From JAAYPI01 sp963668615 (GTDB taxonomy: Bacteria; Bacteroidota; Bacteroidia; Bacteroidales; Paludibacteraceae), in assembly GCA_963668615.2 (NCBI GenBank), contig CAXXCL010000003.1, positions 620,001 through 684,000 of the forward strand: a DNA stretch of 64,000 bases, given 5' to 3'. A model generated the notes under the pieces. That model searched no databases and had not been told where the DNA came from. It saw only the letters and a list, made by a program, of their open reading frames with translations. Shown piece after piece: positions 1-9,032 of this stretch. The position numbers and the translations under genes were made by a program. How positions within the stretch are numbered: position 1 is the first letter of the stretch; each line of letters begins with the position of its first letter.

Positions 1-1
1 A

Positions 2-631
2 GAAAGACTTCGAAACGAATTAAAAAAAGATCAAAACTCAATTTTCGTTGCCGATTTTGGTACCGGAAAATCATCACAAAGAAAAATTGCTAATATTGCC
101 AAAAGGAGTCTCAAACCCCGCAAATATGCACAACTATTATTTCGTCTTTCCGTCCATTCTCACCCAAGAAACATTCTAGAACTTGGCACATCTTTAGGTA
201 TTACAACCGCATATTTGGCCTCTGCTGATTCAAGAGCAACGGTTTATACCATCGAAGGTTCAGATGAAATTGCGAACATCGCAAAACAAAATTTTCAACG
301 AATAAACATCAAAAATATTCATCTTTTCGAGGGTGAAATAAGTTCTCAATTACCCAATGTTTTGAATCAAATGGATTCTCTTGACCTTGTATTTTTTGAT
401 GCCAACCACAAAGGAATTCCAACTCTATCATATTTTAATAGATGTCTTGAAAAGATTAATTCACAAACTATTTTTATATTTGATGACATTTATTGGTCAA
501 AAGAAATGACAAATGCATGGCAAAAAATATATATGCACCCCAAAGTATCCATTTCCATCGACCTTTTTTCAATTGGTGTCGTATTTTTCAATCCGGAATT
601 GAAAAAAGAACATTTTGTTGTAAAATTCTAA
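2..631 (+). CDS. Class I SAM-dependent methyltransferase (5' end outside window)
   Basis: The frame is open from the window edge, so only the C-terminal 209 residues are present; the TTG at 215 is internal, not a start. Visible residues 58-67 read ILELGTSLGI, the glycine-rich SAM-binding motif I of Rossmann-fold methyltransferases. It is followed by an acidic strand end (TIEGS) and LVFFDANHKG, a motif placement common in O-methyltransferase-like proteins. The acceptor substrate cannot be told. The stop lies 13 nt before the corrinoid adenosyltransferase, so the two are probably co-transcribed. The family call is firm; the specific reaction is unknown. Confidence 0.8.
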   Translation, partial: ERLRNELKKDQNSIFVADFGTGKSSQRKIANIAKRSLKPRKYAQLLFRLSVHSHPRNILELGTSLGITTAYLASADSRATVYTIEGSDEIANIAKQNFQRINIKNIHLFEGEISSQLPNVLNQMDSLDLVFFDANHKGIPTLSYFNRCLEKINSQTIFIFDDIYWSKEMTNAWQKIYMHPKVSISIDLFSIGVVFFNPELKKEHFVVKF

Positions 632-644
632 CCAACCGACAATC

Positions 645-1154
645 ATGAAAGTATACACAAAAACAGGAGATAATGGTACTACCAGTCTTATTGGAGGTCA
701 ACGTATAAAGAAAAACGATACGAGACTGGAAATTTATGGAACAATTGATGAACTTAGTAGTTTTTTAGGCTTATTGAAAAGCCAAGACATAGACGCCTCG
801 TACAAAGAAGATATTAACAATATACAACAAACCTTGATTCAAATCAACATTGTTTTTGCTATTGATGAAAAAGAAAATCCGGAAATTGCACAGAAATATC
901 AATTCGACAACAAAAAAATCACATGGATAGAAACAAAAATTGACATTTATGACAAAAACTTGCCTCCGGTAACTGAATTTTTAATTCCTGGAGAAAATCA
1001 AAACTCTTCCATTTGCAACATATGCCGCACAATATGTCGTCGTACCGAAAGAAGAATTTTTGAAATAGAGTTATCCGAAGAACAAAAAAAGTCAGCAATA
1101 TTCATAAATAGGCTATCCGATTTTTTATTTATTTTGTCGAGAAAATTAACCTAA
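645..1154 (+). CDS. PduO-type cob(I)yrinic acid a,c-diamide/cob(I)alamin adenosyltransferase
   Basis: Transfers the 5'-deoxyadenosyl group of ATP to the cobalt of reduced corrinoids, making adenosylcobalamin (known for the family). At 169 residues it is close to the usual family length. The N-terminus MKVYTKTGDNGTTSLIGG carries the ATP-binding TKTGDxGxT signature. The C-terminal helix has ICRTICRRTERR, matching the conserved R-x-x-C-R-R-x-E-R region that contacts ATP. No cobalamin riboswitch is visible upstream, where the methyltransferase frame runs to 13 nt before the ATG. It is expected to act in the cytosol, supplying cofactor to B12-dependent mutases encoded elsewhere. Confidence 0.93.
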   Translation: MKVYTKTGDNGTTSLIGGQRIKKNDTRLEIYGTIDELSSFLGLLKSQDIDASYKEDINNIQQTLIQINIVFAIDEKENPEIAQKYQFDNKKITWIETKIDIYDKNLPPVTEFLIPGENQNSSICNICRTICRRTERRIFEIELSEEQKKSAIFINRLSDFLFILSRKLT

Positions 1155-1184
1155 AATTAGCATTGAAAAAAATATATTCAAAAT

Positions 1185-1215
1185 GTTGTTGAATAAAAAA
1201 ATATCTTTATCTTTG
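1185..1215 (+). promoter_or_regulatory. Bacteroidetes-type promoter for the DUF2795 gene
   Basis: GTTG at 1185-1188, then 19 nt, then TATCTTTG at 1208-1215, fitting the Bacteroidetes sigma-ABfr pattern TTTG-N19-21-TAnnTTTG. It sits 62 nt before the next ATG. Confidence 0.6.
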
Positions 1216-1277
1216 CGAGCAGTTTAGGCGTTTTTAGTCGAAAAATAACAAACCGTAAACACTTTTTATATATAATT

Positions 1278-1499
1278 ATGTATTGGACGTTAGAATTAGC
1301 ATCAAAACTAGAAGACGCTCCTTGGCCTGCAACCAAAGATGAATTGATAGATTTTGCGATTAGGTCTGGCGCCCCGCTTGAAGTAATCGAAAATTTACAA
1401 GAGATAGAGGACGAAGGAGAGATCTATGAAACAATCGAAGATATTTGGCCGGATTACCCAAGCAAAGAGGATTTCTTCTTTAATGAAGATGAATACTAA
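1278..1499 (+). CDS. DUF2795 family small acidic protein
   Basis: A 73-residue, strongly acidic protein whose N-terminal half (WTLELASKLEDAPWPATKDE) matches the compact DUF2795 fold, common as a stand-alone gene in Bacteroidetes. The C-terminal 30 residues are nearly all acidic or aromatic (EDIWPDYPSKEDFFFNEDEY). It has its own promoter (TATCTTTG at 1208) and lies 127 nt before the T9SS operon. No enzymatic motif is present and the function is unknown. Confidence 0.85.
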   Translation: MYWTLELASKLEDAPWPATKDELIDFAIRSGAPLEVIENLQEIEDEGEIYETIEDIWPDYPSKEDFFFNEDEY

Positions 1500-1626
1500 T
1501 AGCATTTTTTCTCTGAATAAAAGATTTTATTTAGCACAATAAACTGGAGAAGAATATCGTTATGTACAGAGTATTTTACCGTTTATAAAGAAGGCCTAAC
1601 TTATAGGTTGGTGGCCTATAAGATTT

Positions 1627-2571
1627 ATGAAAAGATTTTTATTTTTAATCATAGCACTTGCTTTTAGTTTAGCAAACTCTGTAGGACAACAGCATTCGCA
1701 GTTTAGCCAATACATGCTAAATTTGAACGGCGTGAGTCCCGCTGATGTTGGAAGTAGTGGCATGATAAATCTTTTCGGAACAACGAGACAACAATGGATT
1801 GGGCTCAAAGGAGCTCCGAAATCGACAATGATGAGTGTCGATTTCCCTTTCAATATTGCGAATACAAAACACGGTGCCGGTTTATATTTTTTAGATGAGA
1901 GTATTGGATTATTCTCTAATCAAAGTGTAAATTTGGAATACGCATACCATATGCTTTTATCCGAAGGAAGTTACCTTAGCGGAGGTTTTACTGTTGATTT
2001 TAAAAGTTTGAGCTTTAATTCTGGAGACGTTTATAATGTAACAAGCGATTACCACACTTCAAGCGACCCTTCTATTCCAACAGGAAGCGAAGTTTCTGAC
2101 TTAAAGGTAGGCTTGGGAGTTGGCTTCTTATTTAGGACCAAAGACCTTTTTGCCGGCATTTCGTTATTAAACATTACTTCTCCCGTTTTCGAATTGGGTA
2201 ATGTAGAATTCAAAGATCCTCTGAATCTTTGCTTTACAGGTGGATACAATATTTTTCTTCCAAATTCGTTATACGTATTGAAACCCTCAACACTATTGAA
2301 AACAGATTTTTCGTCTTGGCAGGTAGACCTAAATGCTAATCTTGAGTACAAGGAAACTTTTTGGGGAGGAGTTGGATACAGGATGGAAGACGCCGTTGTT
2401 TTTATGTTGGGAATGAGGGTATTTGATGGATTGAAAATAGGTTACTCTTTTGATTTACCTACATCAAAGCTTGTTAATACAGGAGCTGGCAATCATGAAA
2501 TAACGCTCGGATATAGTTTCAATATGGATTTCTCAAAGAAGAATAGTTACAAGAGCATACGCTTTTTATAG
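1627..2571 (+). CDS. porP: Type IX secretion system outer membrane protein, PorP/SprF family
   Basis: First gene of the T9SS operon. A 314-residue outer membrane protein: signal peptide in residues 1-20 (MKRFLFLIIALAFSLANSVG), then QQHSQFSQYMLNLNGVSPAD, the family start (typically Q-x-x-Q-x-S-Q-Y-x-x-N), then alternating beta-strand segments. PorP/SprF proteins are linked to the PorK/PorN ring and to transport or anchoring of T9SS substrates (family knowledge). The spacing of 26 nt to gldK and the same order in other Bacteroidetes support the assignment. Several PorP paralogues may exist in the genome; this one is placed with the core operon and is the likely functional PorP. Confidence 0.93.
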   Translation: MKRFLFLIIALAFSLANSVGQQHSQFSQYMLNLNGVSPADVGSSGMINLFGTTRQQWIGLKGAPKSTMMSVDFPFNIANTKHGAGLYFLDESIGLFSNQSVNLEYAYHMLLSEGSYLSGGFTVDFKSLSFNSGDVYNVTSDYHTSSDPSIPTGSEVSDLKVGLGVGFLFRTKDLFAGISLLNITSPVFELGNVEFKDPLNLCFTGGYNIFLPNSLYVLKPSTLLKTDFSSWQVDLNANLEYKETFWGGVGYRMEDAVVFMLGMRVFDGLKIGYSFDLPTSKLVNTGAGNHEITLGYSFNMDFSKKNSYKSIRFL

Positions 2572-2597
2572 AATATGCAAAACCTTAAATTGATAAT

Positions 2598-4013
2598 ATG
2601 AAAAAAGTACTTTTCTCCCTACTCGCTGTAGTGACATTTGTTGGTTGCAGCAACAAAGGAAGTGGTGAATTGGTTGGTGTAAAAGGAGATGCTTGGCAAG
2701 ATCCAACTCCCTATGGAATGGTTTACATAAAATCAGGATCTTTTACTATGGGATCTAACGATCAAGATGCAAACTGGGCTTTGGCTACACAATCAAAAGT
2801 TGTTTCTATTGATGCTTTTTGGATGGACGAAACAGAAATAACGAACCGCGAATACAAACAATTTGTTTTTTGGGTAAAGGATTCTATTGTTAGAGGAAAA
2901 TTGGCTGATGCTGGTGATGACAATTATAGAATCTCCCAAGATAAACAAGGAAATGAGCTTACCAAACCTCATTTGAATTGGAATAAAAAAATTCCGTGGA
3001 CAAAACCTACAGAAGAACAACAAGAAGCCATCAAGTCCATGTACTATGGAGAAGATGAGTCTATCGCTCTTACCCCCGAACTTAACGGACAGATCCTTAA
3101 TTACAAATACAGCTGGATAGATTATAACCAGGCCGCTCTTAAGAGAAACAAATTCAACACCAATAAAGGTAAATTTGAGTCGGACATTTCTATGTTGGGC
3201 AAAGGAAAAGACAGTGCCGATGTCATGATCAAAAAGGATACCGCATATGTTGACGAGCAAGGTTATATCGTGAACAAGACTCGTTTTGTTGAATTAAAGA
3301 ATCGTCGTGATTTTATATCTTCTAAAATCATTAATGTTTATCCTGACACTCTTTGCTGGATACGTGATTTCACCTATGCTTATAATGAACCTTACATGAA
3401 AATGTATTTTTATCATGATGGATATGGAGATTATCCTGTTGTAGGGGTAAATTGGGAGCAAGCAAGTGCCTTTTGTCATTGGAGAACTTACTTCTATAAC
3501 CATGCACAAATACAAAACAAACAACATATTGTCCAAGATTATAGACTACCTACTGAATCTGAGTGGGAATATGCAGCAAGAGGTGGTCGTGATTTATCAA
3601 TGTATCCTTGGGGTGGAAATTACATTAGGACAGCAAAAGGCTGTTTCTTAGGAAACTTCAAACCCATGCATGGAAATTATACGGTTGATGGACACATGGT
3701 AGCAGCAAAAGTTGCATCCTTCCCGCCAAACGATTATGGTTTGTATGATATGGCCGGAAACGTTGCTGAATGGACATCTTCTGCTTATCATGAATCAAAC
3801 TACAGTTTCGTAAATGATTTAAATCCAAGTTACCAATACAATGCAAAGGCTAGTGATCCTGAAATAATGAAGCGTAAAGTAATTAGAGGAGGTTCATGGA
3901 AAGACATTGGCTATTATTTGCAATGTGGAACCAGAACCTATGAATACCAAACTGAAAATCGCTGCTACATAGGATTTCGTTGCGTAAGGAGCGTGATCGG
4001 TGCAAATCAATAA
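2598..4013 (+). CDS. gldK: T9SS ring lipoprotein PorK/GldK
   Basis: A lipoprotein of 471 residues. The signal sequence MKKVLFSLLAVVTFVGC ends in a lipobox with Cys17 as the lipidated residue. The rest is a formylglycine-generating-enzyme (SUMF1) fold: GMVYIKSGSFTMGS near residues 40-53, YRLPTESEWEYAARGG near 315-330, MAGNVAEWTSSAY near 385-397 and RGGSWKD near 430. In T9SS the fold is structural: GldK and GldN form the large periplasmic ring attached to the outer membrane (known). It lies 26 nt after porP and 48 nt before gldL. Confidence 0.96.
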   Translation: MKKVLFSLLAVVTFVGCSNKGSGELVGVKGDAWQDPTPYGMVYIKSGSFTMGSNDQDANWALATQSKVVSIDAFWMDETEITNREYKQFVFWVKDSIVRGKLADAGDDNYRISQDKQGNELTKPHLNWNKKIPWTKPTEEQQEAIKSMYYGEDESIALTPELNGQILNYKYSWIDYNQAALKRNKFNTNKGKFESDISMLGKGKDSADVMIKKDTAYVDEQGYIVNKTRFVELKNRRDFISSKIINVYPDTLCWIRDFTYAYNEPYMKMYFYHDGYGDYPVVGVNWEQASAFCHWRTYFYNHAQIQNKQHIVQDYRLPTESEWEYAARGGRDLSMYPWGGNYIRTAKGCFLGNFKPMHGNYTVDGHMVAAKVASFPPNDYGLYDMAGNVAEWTSSAYHESNYSFVNDLNPSYQYNAKASDPEIMKRKVIRGGSWKDIGYYLQCGTRTYEYQTENRCYIGFRCVRSVIGANQ

Positions 4014-4061
4014 CCCTAAAAAATTATTAACTGAATATTTATAACCCTAAAAATCAAAAAA

Positions 4062-4889
4062 ATGAGTAAAGAAAATTTCTTAACAAGCCATAAAGGAAAA
4101 AGAATCACAGGTATGGCCTATGGACTTGGAGCTTCTGTCGTAATTATTGGAGCACTATTTAAAATTATGCACTTCCCAGGAGCCGGTCCAATGCTTATGG
4201 CAGGTATGGGATGTGAAGCTATTCTGTTCGCACTTTCAGCATTTGAGCCAGCCCACAAAGAATTTGACTGGAGTCTTATATACCCCGAATTTGCAGATGC
4301 AGAAGCTGCCGCATCACAACCAAGAGAAAGAATTCAACAACCTAAAGGGAATTTGAATCTTTCTGGTGTAGGATCATTGGCTAATGATGACGTTGAAAAA
4401 TTGAAAGAAGGAATCAAAAAATTAGGTGAAACAGCTTCTCAAATAGTAGACATTTCTGGCGTTTCTTCCGCTGCTTCTGTTTATGTGAAAAATATGAATA
4501 ATGCTTCGGATGCAATCAGTGCTTTTGCTTCTACTCAAGTTGGCTTAAAGAATTCTTCTGATTCTTTGTTCCAATCATATAAAACTGTTGCGGAAAGTAT
4601 GACATCAGCTGCTACTGATGCCAAGGGATATATGCAAGAAATGCAAGGAGTAACAAAAAGTTTATCTTCAATTAACGCAGGCTATGAATTACAATTGAAG
4701 AATATTGGAACTCAAGCCGAAATGATGGAAGTTGTAACATCTGATCTCAGCAAAATAAAATCAACAATGTCTTCTGCTGCAGAAGAATCAGAAGCGTTTA
4801 AAGCTCAAGCAACTAAGTTAACTCAACAAGTTAGCAGTTTGAACAATGTTTATGGCAATATGCTTAATGCATTCAATGCAAGAGCTTAA
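4062..4889 (+). CDS. gldL: T9SS motor protein PorL/GldL
   Basis: Inner-membrane half of the proton-driven T9SS motor. The N-terminus has two closely spaced hydrophobic helices (about residues 17-36 and 42-62), containing FKIMHFPGAGPMLMAGMG, the conserved GldL transmembrane hairpin. The remaining 200 residues are a cytoplasmic helical domain rich in Ala/Ser/Lys. GldL forms a pentamer around a GldM dimer and converts ion flow into rotation (family knowledge). At 275 residues it has a usual length. The next gene is gldM, 32 nt downstream. Confidence 0.95.
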   Translation: MSKENFLTSHKGKRITGMAYGLGASVVIIGALFKIMHFPGAGPMLMAGMGCEAILFALSAFEPAHKEFDWSLIYPEFADAEAAASQPRERIQQPKGNLNLSGVGSLANDDVEKLKEGIKKLGETASQIVDISGVSSAASVYVKNMNNASDAISAFASTQVGLKNSSDSLFQSYKTVAESMTSAATDAKGYMQEMQGVTKSLSSINAGYELQLKNIGTQAEMMEVVTSDLSKIKSTMSSAAEESEAFKAQATKLTQQVSSLNNVYGNMLNAFNARA

Positions 4890-4921
4890 TTTTTTAATCG
4901 TATAAAAAAAGATAACGAGAT

Positions 4922-6478
4922 ATGAGTGCAACAAATTGTCCGGAAACACCGAGACAAAAGATGATAAGTATGATGTATTTGGTACTAACAGCGATGCTTG
5001 CGCTGAACGTATCTACAGAAGTACTTAATGGATTTACTTTGGTTCAGAGAAGTTTATCACAAAATATTGCCAGCTCTGACATGCAGAACAATGTTATGTA
5101 TCAACAATTTCAAGATTTGAAGTCTCAGAATCCTGCCAAGGTTGGAGAGTGGTTGAACAAAGCGAAATATGCTAGAGAAAAAACAGATAGTCTATACAAT
5201 GTGATTGAACAACTTAAAGTTGATATTGTAAAAAAAGCGGATGGACCGGAAGGAGACGTAAACAACATTAAAGCGAGAGACAACCTAAACATTGGAGGTG
5301 AAGTTGCTTTGCTAACTAATAGGGCAAAAAAGCTAAAAGAATCAATCAATAGGTATGCTGATGAAATGTCGAAGTTAGTTGCAAAGGATACTTCTAAAGT
5401 GCGTACTATAAGAGAAAACTTTAAAACTACAGGCATAAAAGCAGCGAATGGAGATCCAATATCTTGGGAAAATGCAATTTTTGAAACTATGCCGATTGCT
5501 GCTAGTATTACTTTATTAACGAAAATACAGTCTGACTTAAAGAATACCGAAGCAGGAGTTACCAGTTACTTGAAAAATCAAGTCGATGCAAGTGACTTCC
5601 GTGTAAATAAGATTGAAGGGTTAGTAATGTCTCAAACAGGTTATGTAACAAGGGGCGGAAAATATTCCGCGAAAATAGTTCTTGCAGCTATGGACTCAAC
5701 AAAAAAACCTACAGTTACAGTAAACGGAAGACAATTGCCAGGAAATGTGTATGAAGTGCAATGTGGTTCAGCCGGAACCTTTCCTGTAAAAGGGACAATT
5801 GTATTACCAAGAGGTGATGGATCTTTGCAAGAATACAAATTTGAAAGTTCTTATATTGTTGGAGAACCTACTGCTACTATCTCTGCAGATATGATGAACG
5901 TTCTTTATGCGGGTATTGAGAACCCTATTAGTGTCTCTGTACCGGGTATTCCGGCTCAAAATATCAATGTATCAATAACTAATGGGGCATTAACAAGGAC
6001 GGGTAAAGGCTGGTCTATTAGGCCTTCAAGAGTGGGACAAGAATGTAATATTTCCGTATCAGCTAAAGTATCTGAAGGAAAAGTTCAATCAATTGGTTCA
6101 AAGCCTTTCCGTGTGAAAGCATTGCCACCTCCTATAGCGTATATTGAATACAAGGATGATAAAGGAAACCTTCAAAAATATAAAGGTAGTCGTCCTTTAG
6201 CAAAGGGAAGTTTAATTGGAGCAAATGGGGTAAAAGCTGAATTAGATGATGCTGATTTAGATGTTAAATATCACGTATTGGGATTTGATGTGAACTATTT
6301 TGATTCGATGGGAAATACGATTGTAGAAGTATCTTCCGGTACGAATTTCACGCCAAAACAAACGGATATTATGCGCAAAATGAGTAGAGGAAAAAAATTC
6401 TATATTTCCAGAGTGCGCTCAAAAGGTCCTGATGGCATTGAACGAGTATTACCTCCTATCGAAGTAATAGTAAATTAA
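4922..6478 (+). CDS. gldM: T9SS motor protein PorM/GldM
   Basis: Periplasm-spanning partner of GldL. After the short cytoplasmic stretch MSATNCPETPRQKM comes one transmembrane helix (about residues 15-35, MISMMYLVLTAMLALNV). A long periplasmic region of helical then beta-rich domains ends in ERVLPPIEVIVN. The family forms a dimer that carries torque from the inner membrane to the GldK/GldN ring (known). The length, 518 residues, is typical. The gap to gldN is only 11 nt, indicating one transcript. Confidence 0.95.
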   Translation: MSATNCPETPRQKMISMMYLVLTAMLALNVSTEVLNGFTLVQRSLSQNIASSDMQNNVMYQQFQDLKSQNPAKVGEWLNKAKYAREKTDSLYNVIEQLKVDIVKKADGPEGDVNNIKARDNLNIGGEVALLTNRAKKLKESINRYADEMSKLVAKDTSKVRTIRENFKTTGIKAANGDPISWENAIFETMPIAASITLLTKIQSDLKNTEAGVTSYLKNQVDASDFRVNKIEGLVMSQTGYVTRGGKYSAKIVLAAMDSTKKPTVTVNGRQLPGNVYEVQCGSAGTFPVKGTIVLPRGDGSLQEYKFESSYIVGEPTATISADMMNVLYAGIENPISVSVPGIPAQNINVSITNGALTRTGKGWSIRPSRVGQECNISVSAKVSEGKVQSIGSKPFRVKALPPPIAYIEYKDDKGNLQKYKGSRPLAKGSLIGANGVKAELDDADLDVKYHVLGFDVNYFDSMGNTIVEVSSGTNFTPKQTDIMRKMSRGKKFYISRVRSKGPDGIERVLPPIEVIVN

Positions 6479-6489
6479 AACTAAAAAAC

Positions 6490-7374
6490 ATGAAAACGTA
6501 TTATCATTTATTTGTAGTCGGAGTTTTCTTCTTGTTTGCGGGTCAGCTTAGTGCCCAAGATAAAGAAAATTCTTTCTTCGAAGGAAATGGAGAAATATCT
6601 ACCAACCTTCCTACGAGTGTGCCGTTGGAAGACAGAAAGCCTATAGAGTATAACAATCCTAGAGCAGATGATATTATTTGGTCAAAGGTGGTGTACAGAA
6701 TTATTGACTTAAGGGAAAAAATGAACTTCCCGCTTTATTTTCCGGAAGAGGCTAGTGATAATCGTCAGAGTTTATTTACAAGTATCTTTCGCCTGATGGA
6801 GAAGGGCAAAATTAAGTGTTACGAGTATCAGGATAATAAGGAGATATTTACGGAAGATTTAGTTGTTCCTTTCGAAGCTTTCACAAAAAAGTGGGACATT
6901 CTTCTCACTGTGAAGAAGGACTCTGTAACGGGTGATACAATTGGTTCTGAGATAGATGAAAGCAACATCCCGAACAGAGACATCCTAAAGTATTATGTCA
7001 AGGAGGTTTGGTATTTCGACAAAAATAATTCGGTCTTCAATGTTAGGATTATGGCTATCTGCCCCATTATGTACAGGGAGGATTATGATACTGGCATGAT
7101 GAATAAGTATCCTCTATTTTGGGTACCATTTGATATGCTAAGACCTTACCTTGCTAAACAAGAAGCTCTTTTGTCAGATAAGAACAATGGTGCTAGAGAA
7201 ACTGTCGATGATCTTTTCATTAAACGTAGATTTGGTAGCTATATCTTTAAAGAATCTACCACTCGAAATCGCAACTTATTACAGTATAACAGTACTGCCG
7301 AGCAGGCTAACCGGGAGCAAGAACGTATTAAAAATGATATATTTAACTTTGAGCAAGATTTGTGGGAATATTAA
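6490..7374 (+). CDS. gldN: T9SS ring protein PorN/GldN
   Basis: Periplasmic component of the GldK/GldN ring. A Sec signal peptide covers residues 1-22 (MKTYYHLFVVGVFFLFAGQLSAQ region). The mature part contains DDIIWSKVVYRIIDLREKMN and VKEVWYFDKNNSVFNVRI, characteristic GldN segments, and ends in NFEQDLWEY. It is 294 residues long, within the family range. Last gene of the operon; a 22-bp stem terminator begins 14 nt after its stop. It is required for secretion of C-terminal-domain proteins and, where present, gliding (family knowledge). Confidence 0.95.
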   Translation: MKTYYHLFVVGVFFLFAGQLSAQDKENSFFEGNGEISTNLPTSVPLEDRKPIEYNNPRADDIIWSKVVYRIIDLREKMNFPLYFPEEASDNRQSLFTSIFRLMEKGKIKCYEYQDNKEIFTEDLVVPFEAFTKKWDILLTVKKDSVTGDTIGSEIDESNIPNRDILKYYVKEVWYFDKNNSVFNVRIMAICPIMYREDYDTGMMNKYPLFWVPFDMLRPYLAKQEALLSDKNNGARETVDDLFIKRRFGSYIFKESTTRNRNLLQYNSTAEQANREQERIKNDIFNFEQDLWEY

Positions 7375-7388
7375 CACTTATAAAACTT

Positions 7389-7441
7389 GTATACAAAAAG
7401 AAAAGTCGCTAACAAAAATAGCGGCTTTTCTTTTTGTATAC
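7389..7441 (+). terminator. Rho-independent terminator of the T9SS operon
   Basis: Arms 7389-7410 and 7420-7441 pair over 22 bp with one G-U, loop AACAAAAAT. The arms are T/A-rich on the outside (GTATAC), so it could also work on the opposite strand. It lies directly after gldN. Confidence 0.9.
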
Positions 7442-7505
7442 TTATATTTTGTTAAATATCCCTCAATAAAAGGATTGTTAAACAAAACATTAAAAAGATT
7501 ATCCG

Positions 7506-7513
7506 TATATTTG
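7506..7513 (+). promoter_or_regulatory. -7 element (TATATTTG) upstream of the DUF6089 gene
   Basis: TATATTTG matches TAnnTTTG. No convincing -33 TTTG at the right distance was found. It is 61 nt before the ATG at 7575 and follows the T9SS terminator, so a new transcript most likely starts here. Confidence 0.45.
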
Positions 7514-7574
7514 CGTTGTAAACGTGATCAGGGGAGTATGTAAATTTATACAAGAATAATTTTATCGAATATCA

Positions 7575-8276
7575 ATGAGAATAAAAAAATGTTTTCATAC
7601 GTCAGTCTTGTTGTTTTTATTTATTTTCCCCTTTTGCAGCCCGATATTAGCCCAGTATAACCATGAAATAGGAATTACAGGAGGCGGATCGTTTTATTTA
7701 GGGGATGCTAATCATTCCACACTTTTTAATCGATTGAAACCGGCATACGGTGGATTTTATAAGTATAACATTGATACGAGATATGCAATAAAATTGCAAG
7801 CATTGGTTGCTGAGGTCGAGGGAGACAGCAGAGATTTCAACTATGTTTTTCCTGATAAGCAATATGGATATTTTAATCGTAAGTTTGTGGATGCATCCTT
7901 AACTGTTGAGTTCAATTTTTTTGACATAGGGGAATCTAGGTATTATAAGAGTAATTACAACATAAGTCCGTATATTTTATTTGGGATTGGACTTACTGCT
8001 TACAATAATATCTACGCGGCTGATAATTTCTACAAATTTAATTTTCCGATGGGAGTTGGGGGAAAATGGAAAGTAAATAAACGATGGACATTGGGAGCTG
8101 AATGGACGATGCATAAAATGTATATTGATGACTTTGATGTAACAGGAAGTGAAAGTAAAATTCTCAACAATCCTTATCAAACAAATAAAACAGCTTTTTT
8201 TGATGACGATTGGTATTCTGTAGCTAACTTATTTATTTCATATAATTTAATTCATACGAAACGATTTTGTCATTAA
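7575..8276 (+). CDS. DUF6089 family outer membrane beta-barrel protein
   Basis: A 233-residue exported protein: hydrophobic signal around residues 8-26, then HEIGITGGGSFYLGDANHS, typical of the small DUF6089 barrels often found just before uppS and bamA in Bacteroidales. The mature part alternates short aromatic strands and turns (YISPYILFGIGLTAYN-like pattern) and ends SVANLFISYNLIHTKRF, as expected for a barrel C-terminal strand region. The precise role is unknown; the neighbours suggest envelope biogenesis. It stops 6 nt before uppS. Confidence 0.85.
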   Translation: MRIKKCFHTSVLLFLFIFPFCSPILAQYNHEIGITGGGSFYLGDANHSTLFNRLKPAYGGFYKYNIDTRYAIKLQALVAEVEGDSRDFNYVFPDKQYGYFNRKFVDASLTVEFNFFDIGESRYYKSNYNISPYILFGIGLTAYNNIYAADNFYKFNFPMGVGGKWKVNKRWTLGAEWTMHKMYIDDFDVTGSESKILNNPYQTNKTAFFDDDWYSVANLFISYNLIHTKRFCH

Positions 8277-8282
8277 TTCGCT

Positions 8283-9029
8283 ATGGTCTATACAAAAAAA
8301 TATATTGATAAAAATAATATTCCGGAACATGTCGCCATTATTATGGATGGGAATGGTCGTTGGGCAACAAAAAACGGGAAAGACAGGTTATTTGGTCATC
8401 AAAATGCAATCAAAGCGGTTAGGGAAAGTACAGAGGCGGCTTCCGAGTTGGGTATAAAGTTTCTGACTTTGTATGCTTTTTCAAATGAAAATTGGAATAG
8501 ACCAAAGGAAGAAGTTGAAGGTTTGATGGAATTATTAATGATGACAATCGAAACGGAAACAGCTACCCTAAAAAAAAATAATGTCAGATTATTAAGCATT
8601 GGAAACATGAAAATGTTACCTGAAAACGCAAAATTACGACTACAAAAATGCGTTGAAAGCACCTCTATGAATACAGGATTAACGTTAATTCTCGCACTAA
8701 GTTACTCCTCTCGTTGGGAAATCGTAGAAGCGACAAAAAAAATAGCAGAAGACGTTCTTTCCAAGAAAATAAACATAGATGATATTGATGAGAGGCTCAT
8801 CTCTGAGAATTTGACAACCAAAAACATTCCAAATCCTGATTTATTAATTAGAACAAGTGGCGAATTTAGAGTAAGTAATTTTTTACTTTGGCAAATTTCT
8901 TATTCGGAGCTTTATTTTACAGATATTTTATGGCCTGATTTTAATAAACAAGAATTTTATAAAGCTATCTTAAATTACCAAAAACGTGAAAGACGCTTCG
9001 GAAAAACCAGTGACCAAGTATCTAAATAG
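8283..9029 (+). CDS. uppS: Isoprenyl transferase (undecaprenyl diphosphate synthase)
   Basis: Cis-prenyltransferase that adds isopentenyl units to farnesyl diphosphate to make the C55 lipid carrier for peptidoglycan and glycan export. Residues 16-26 read HVAIIMDGNGR, with the catalytic Asp and the diphosphate-binding loop. FSNENWNRPKEEV and the C-terminal PDLLIRTSGEFRVSNFLLWQ and WPDF signatures are intact. The 248-residue length is normal. It sits in a tight run with DUF6089 (6 nt) and bamA (3 nt), so envelope lipid and outer-membrane assembly genes are co-expressed. Confidence 0.96.
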   Translation: MVYTKKYIDKNNIPEHVAIIMDGNGRWATKNGKDRLFGHQNAIKAVRESTEAASELGIKFLTLYAFSNENWNRPKEEVEGLMELLMMTIETETATLKKNNVRLLSIGNMKMLPENAKLRLQKCVESTSMNTGLTLILALSYSSRWEIVEATKKIAEDVLSKKINIDDIDERLISENLTTKNIPNPDLLIRTSGEFRVSNFLLWQISYSELYFTDILWPDFNKQEFYKAILNYQKRERRFGKTSDQVSK

Positions 9030-9032
9030 CCT

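Noticed and set aside
560..645. Cobalamin riboswitch before the adenosyltransferase gene
   Set aside because: There is no room: the upstream coding region runs to 13 nt before the ATG, and no conserved B12-box-like sequence is visible.
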